From assembly GCA_030642025.1 (NCBI GenBank), contig DAOWOO010000127.1:1-5269 (forward strand): DNA of 5,269 nucleotides, read 5' to 3'. This document shows, one piece after another, positions 5,123 through 5,269 of this stretch. Origin of the DNA: Candidatus Zixiibacteriota bacterium (GTDB taxonomy: Bacteria > Zixibacteria > MSB-5A5 > GN15 > PGXB01). Under the pieces are notes generated by a model. It was not told the origin of the DNA, made no database searches, and saw only the letters and a list, made by a program, of their open reading frames with translations. Position 1 is the first letter of the stretch. Each line of letters starts with the position of its first letter. Made by a program: the position numbers and the translations under genes.

Positions 5123-5269
5123 TATTGCACTTTATCCACCGGCAGATTGACAGTAAAACTGGTCCCATGGCCGAGCTCGCTGGTAACCTCGATAAGTCCG
5201 CCCAGTTTTTCCACCAGTTCCCTGGTGATAGAAAGTCCCAATCCGGTTCCCGATTCTCCCTTGGTAGAG
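5122..5269 (-). CDS. Sensor histidine kinase, C-terminal end of ATPase domain (partial)
   Basis: The last 48 residues are visible, ending at TAG 5122-5124; the rest lies beyond the right edge. They begin [20 protein letters not shown], which contains the end of the F-box and an intact G2 box (GTGLGLS), and continue with [22 protein letters not shown], the closing beta strands of a HATPase_c domain. This is therefore a catalytically competent type of histidine kinase, unlike the kinase-like protein two genes downstream. Its sensor region and DHp domain cannot be seen, so the signal is unknown. It is the first visible gene of the operon, 13 bases before the proximal response regulator, and is the likely phosphate source for both receivers. 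Confidence 0.92.
   Translation of the reverse strand, partial: STKGESGTGLGLSITRELVEKLGGLIEVTSELGHGTSFTVNLPVDKVQ

Noticed and set aside
5109..5168. 20-residue N-terminal extension of the proximal receiver
   Set aside because: It would overlap the kinase gene out of frame and lacks a ribosome site. The ATG at 5106-5108 has a strong one and gives a standard receiver length.

Overview
The window looks like chromosomal DNA of a free-living Gram-negative bacterium, probably from an uncultured, environmental lineage. Long two-component operons with stand-alone receivers, an ORF6N-domain protein and intergenic hairpin repeats fit Zixibacteria-like or former deltaproteobacterial genomes. That placement is a weak inference, since no marker gene is present.

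Layout. Bases 2-241 (+) hold the C-terminal end of an unrecognised membrane protein that enters from the left edge; it has no start codon in the window and is AT-rich (about one third G+C). Bases 242-711 carry no convincing gene but several hairpin-forming repeats: 242-288, the quasi-palindrome 375-392, and a cluster at 541-562, 571-592 and 628-660. Bases 712-864 (-) are a remnant of the last ~50 codons of an aspartate ammonia-lyase (aspA). The similarity stops a few bases from another inverted repeat (869-892) that resembles the one at 571-592. Bases 893-1168 hold nothing convincing.

Bases 1169-2866 (+) encode a complete CPA2/Kef-type cation:proton antiporter with a C-terminal nucleotide-binding RCK (TrkA-N) domain. 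It converges on a 172-residue ORF6N-domain protein (2976-3494, -). Bases 3495-3585 contain another copy of the repeat family.

The right third is a tightly packed minus-strand signalling operon, read from the right edge leftwards: a histidine kinase of which only the end of the ATPase domain is visible (5122-5269), a single-domain response regulator (4731-5108), a short kinase-like protein (4067-4741), and a second single-domain response regulator (3586-4017). The kinase-like protein keeps the phosphorylatable His and the ExxN phosphatase motif but has lost recognisable ATP-binding boxes. Neither regulator has an output domain. The simplest reading is a phosphorelay in which the true kinase charges one or both receivers and the degenerate protein acts as a phosphotransfer hub or phosphatase, in the manner of ChpT-like proteins. 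This is the most interesting part of the window. The runner-up is the hairpin repeat family, with the aspA truncation point lying at one copy.
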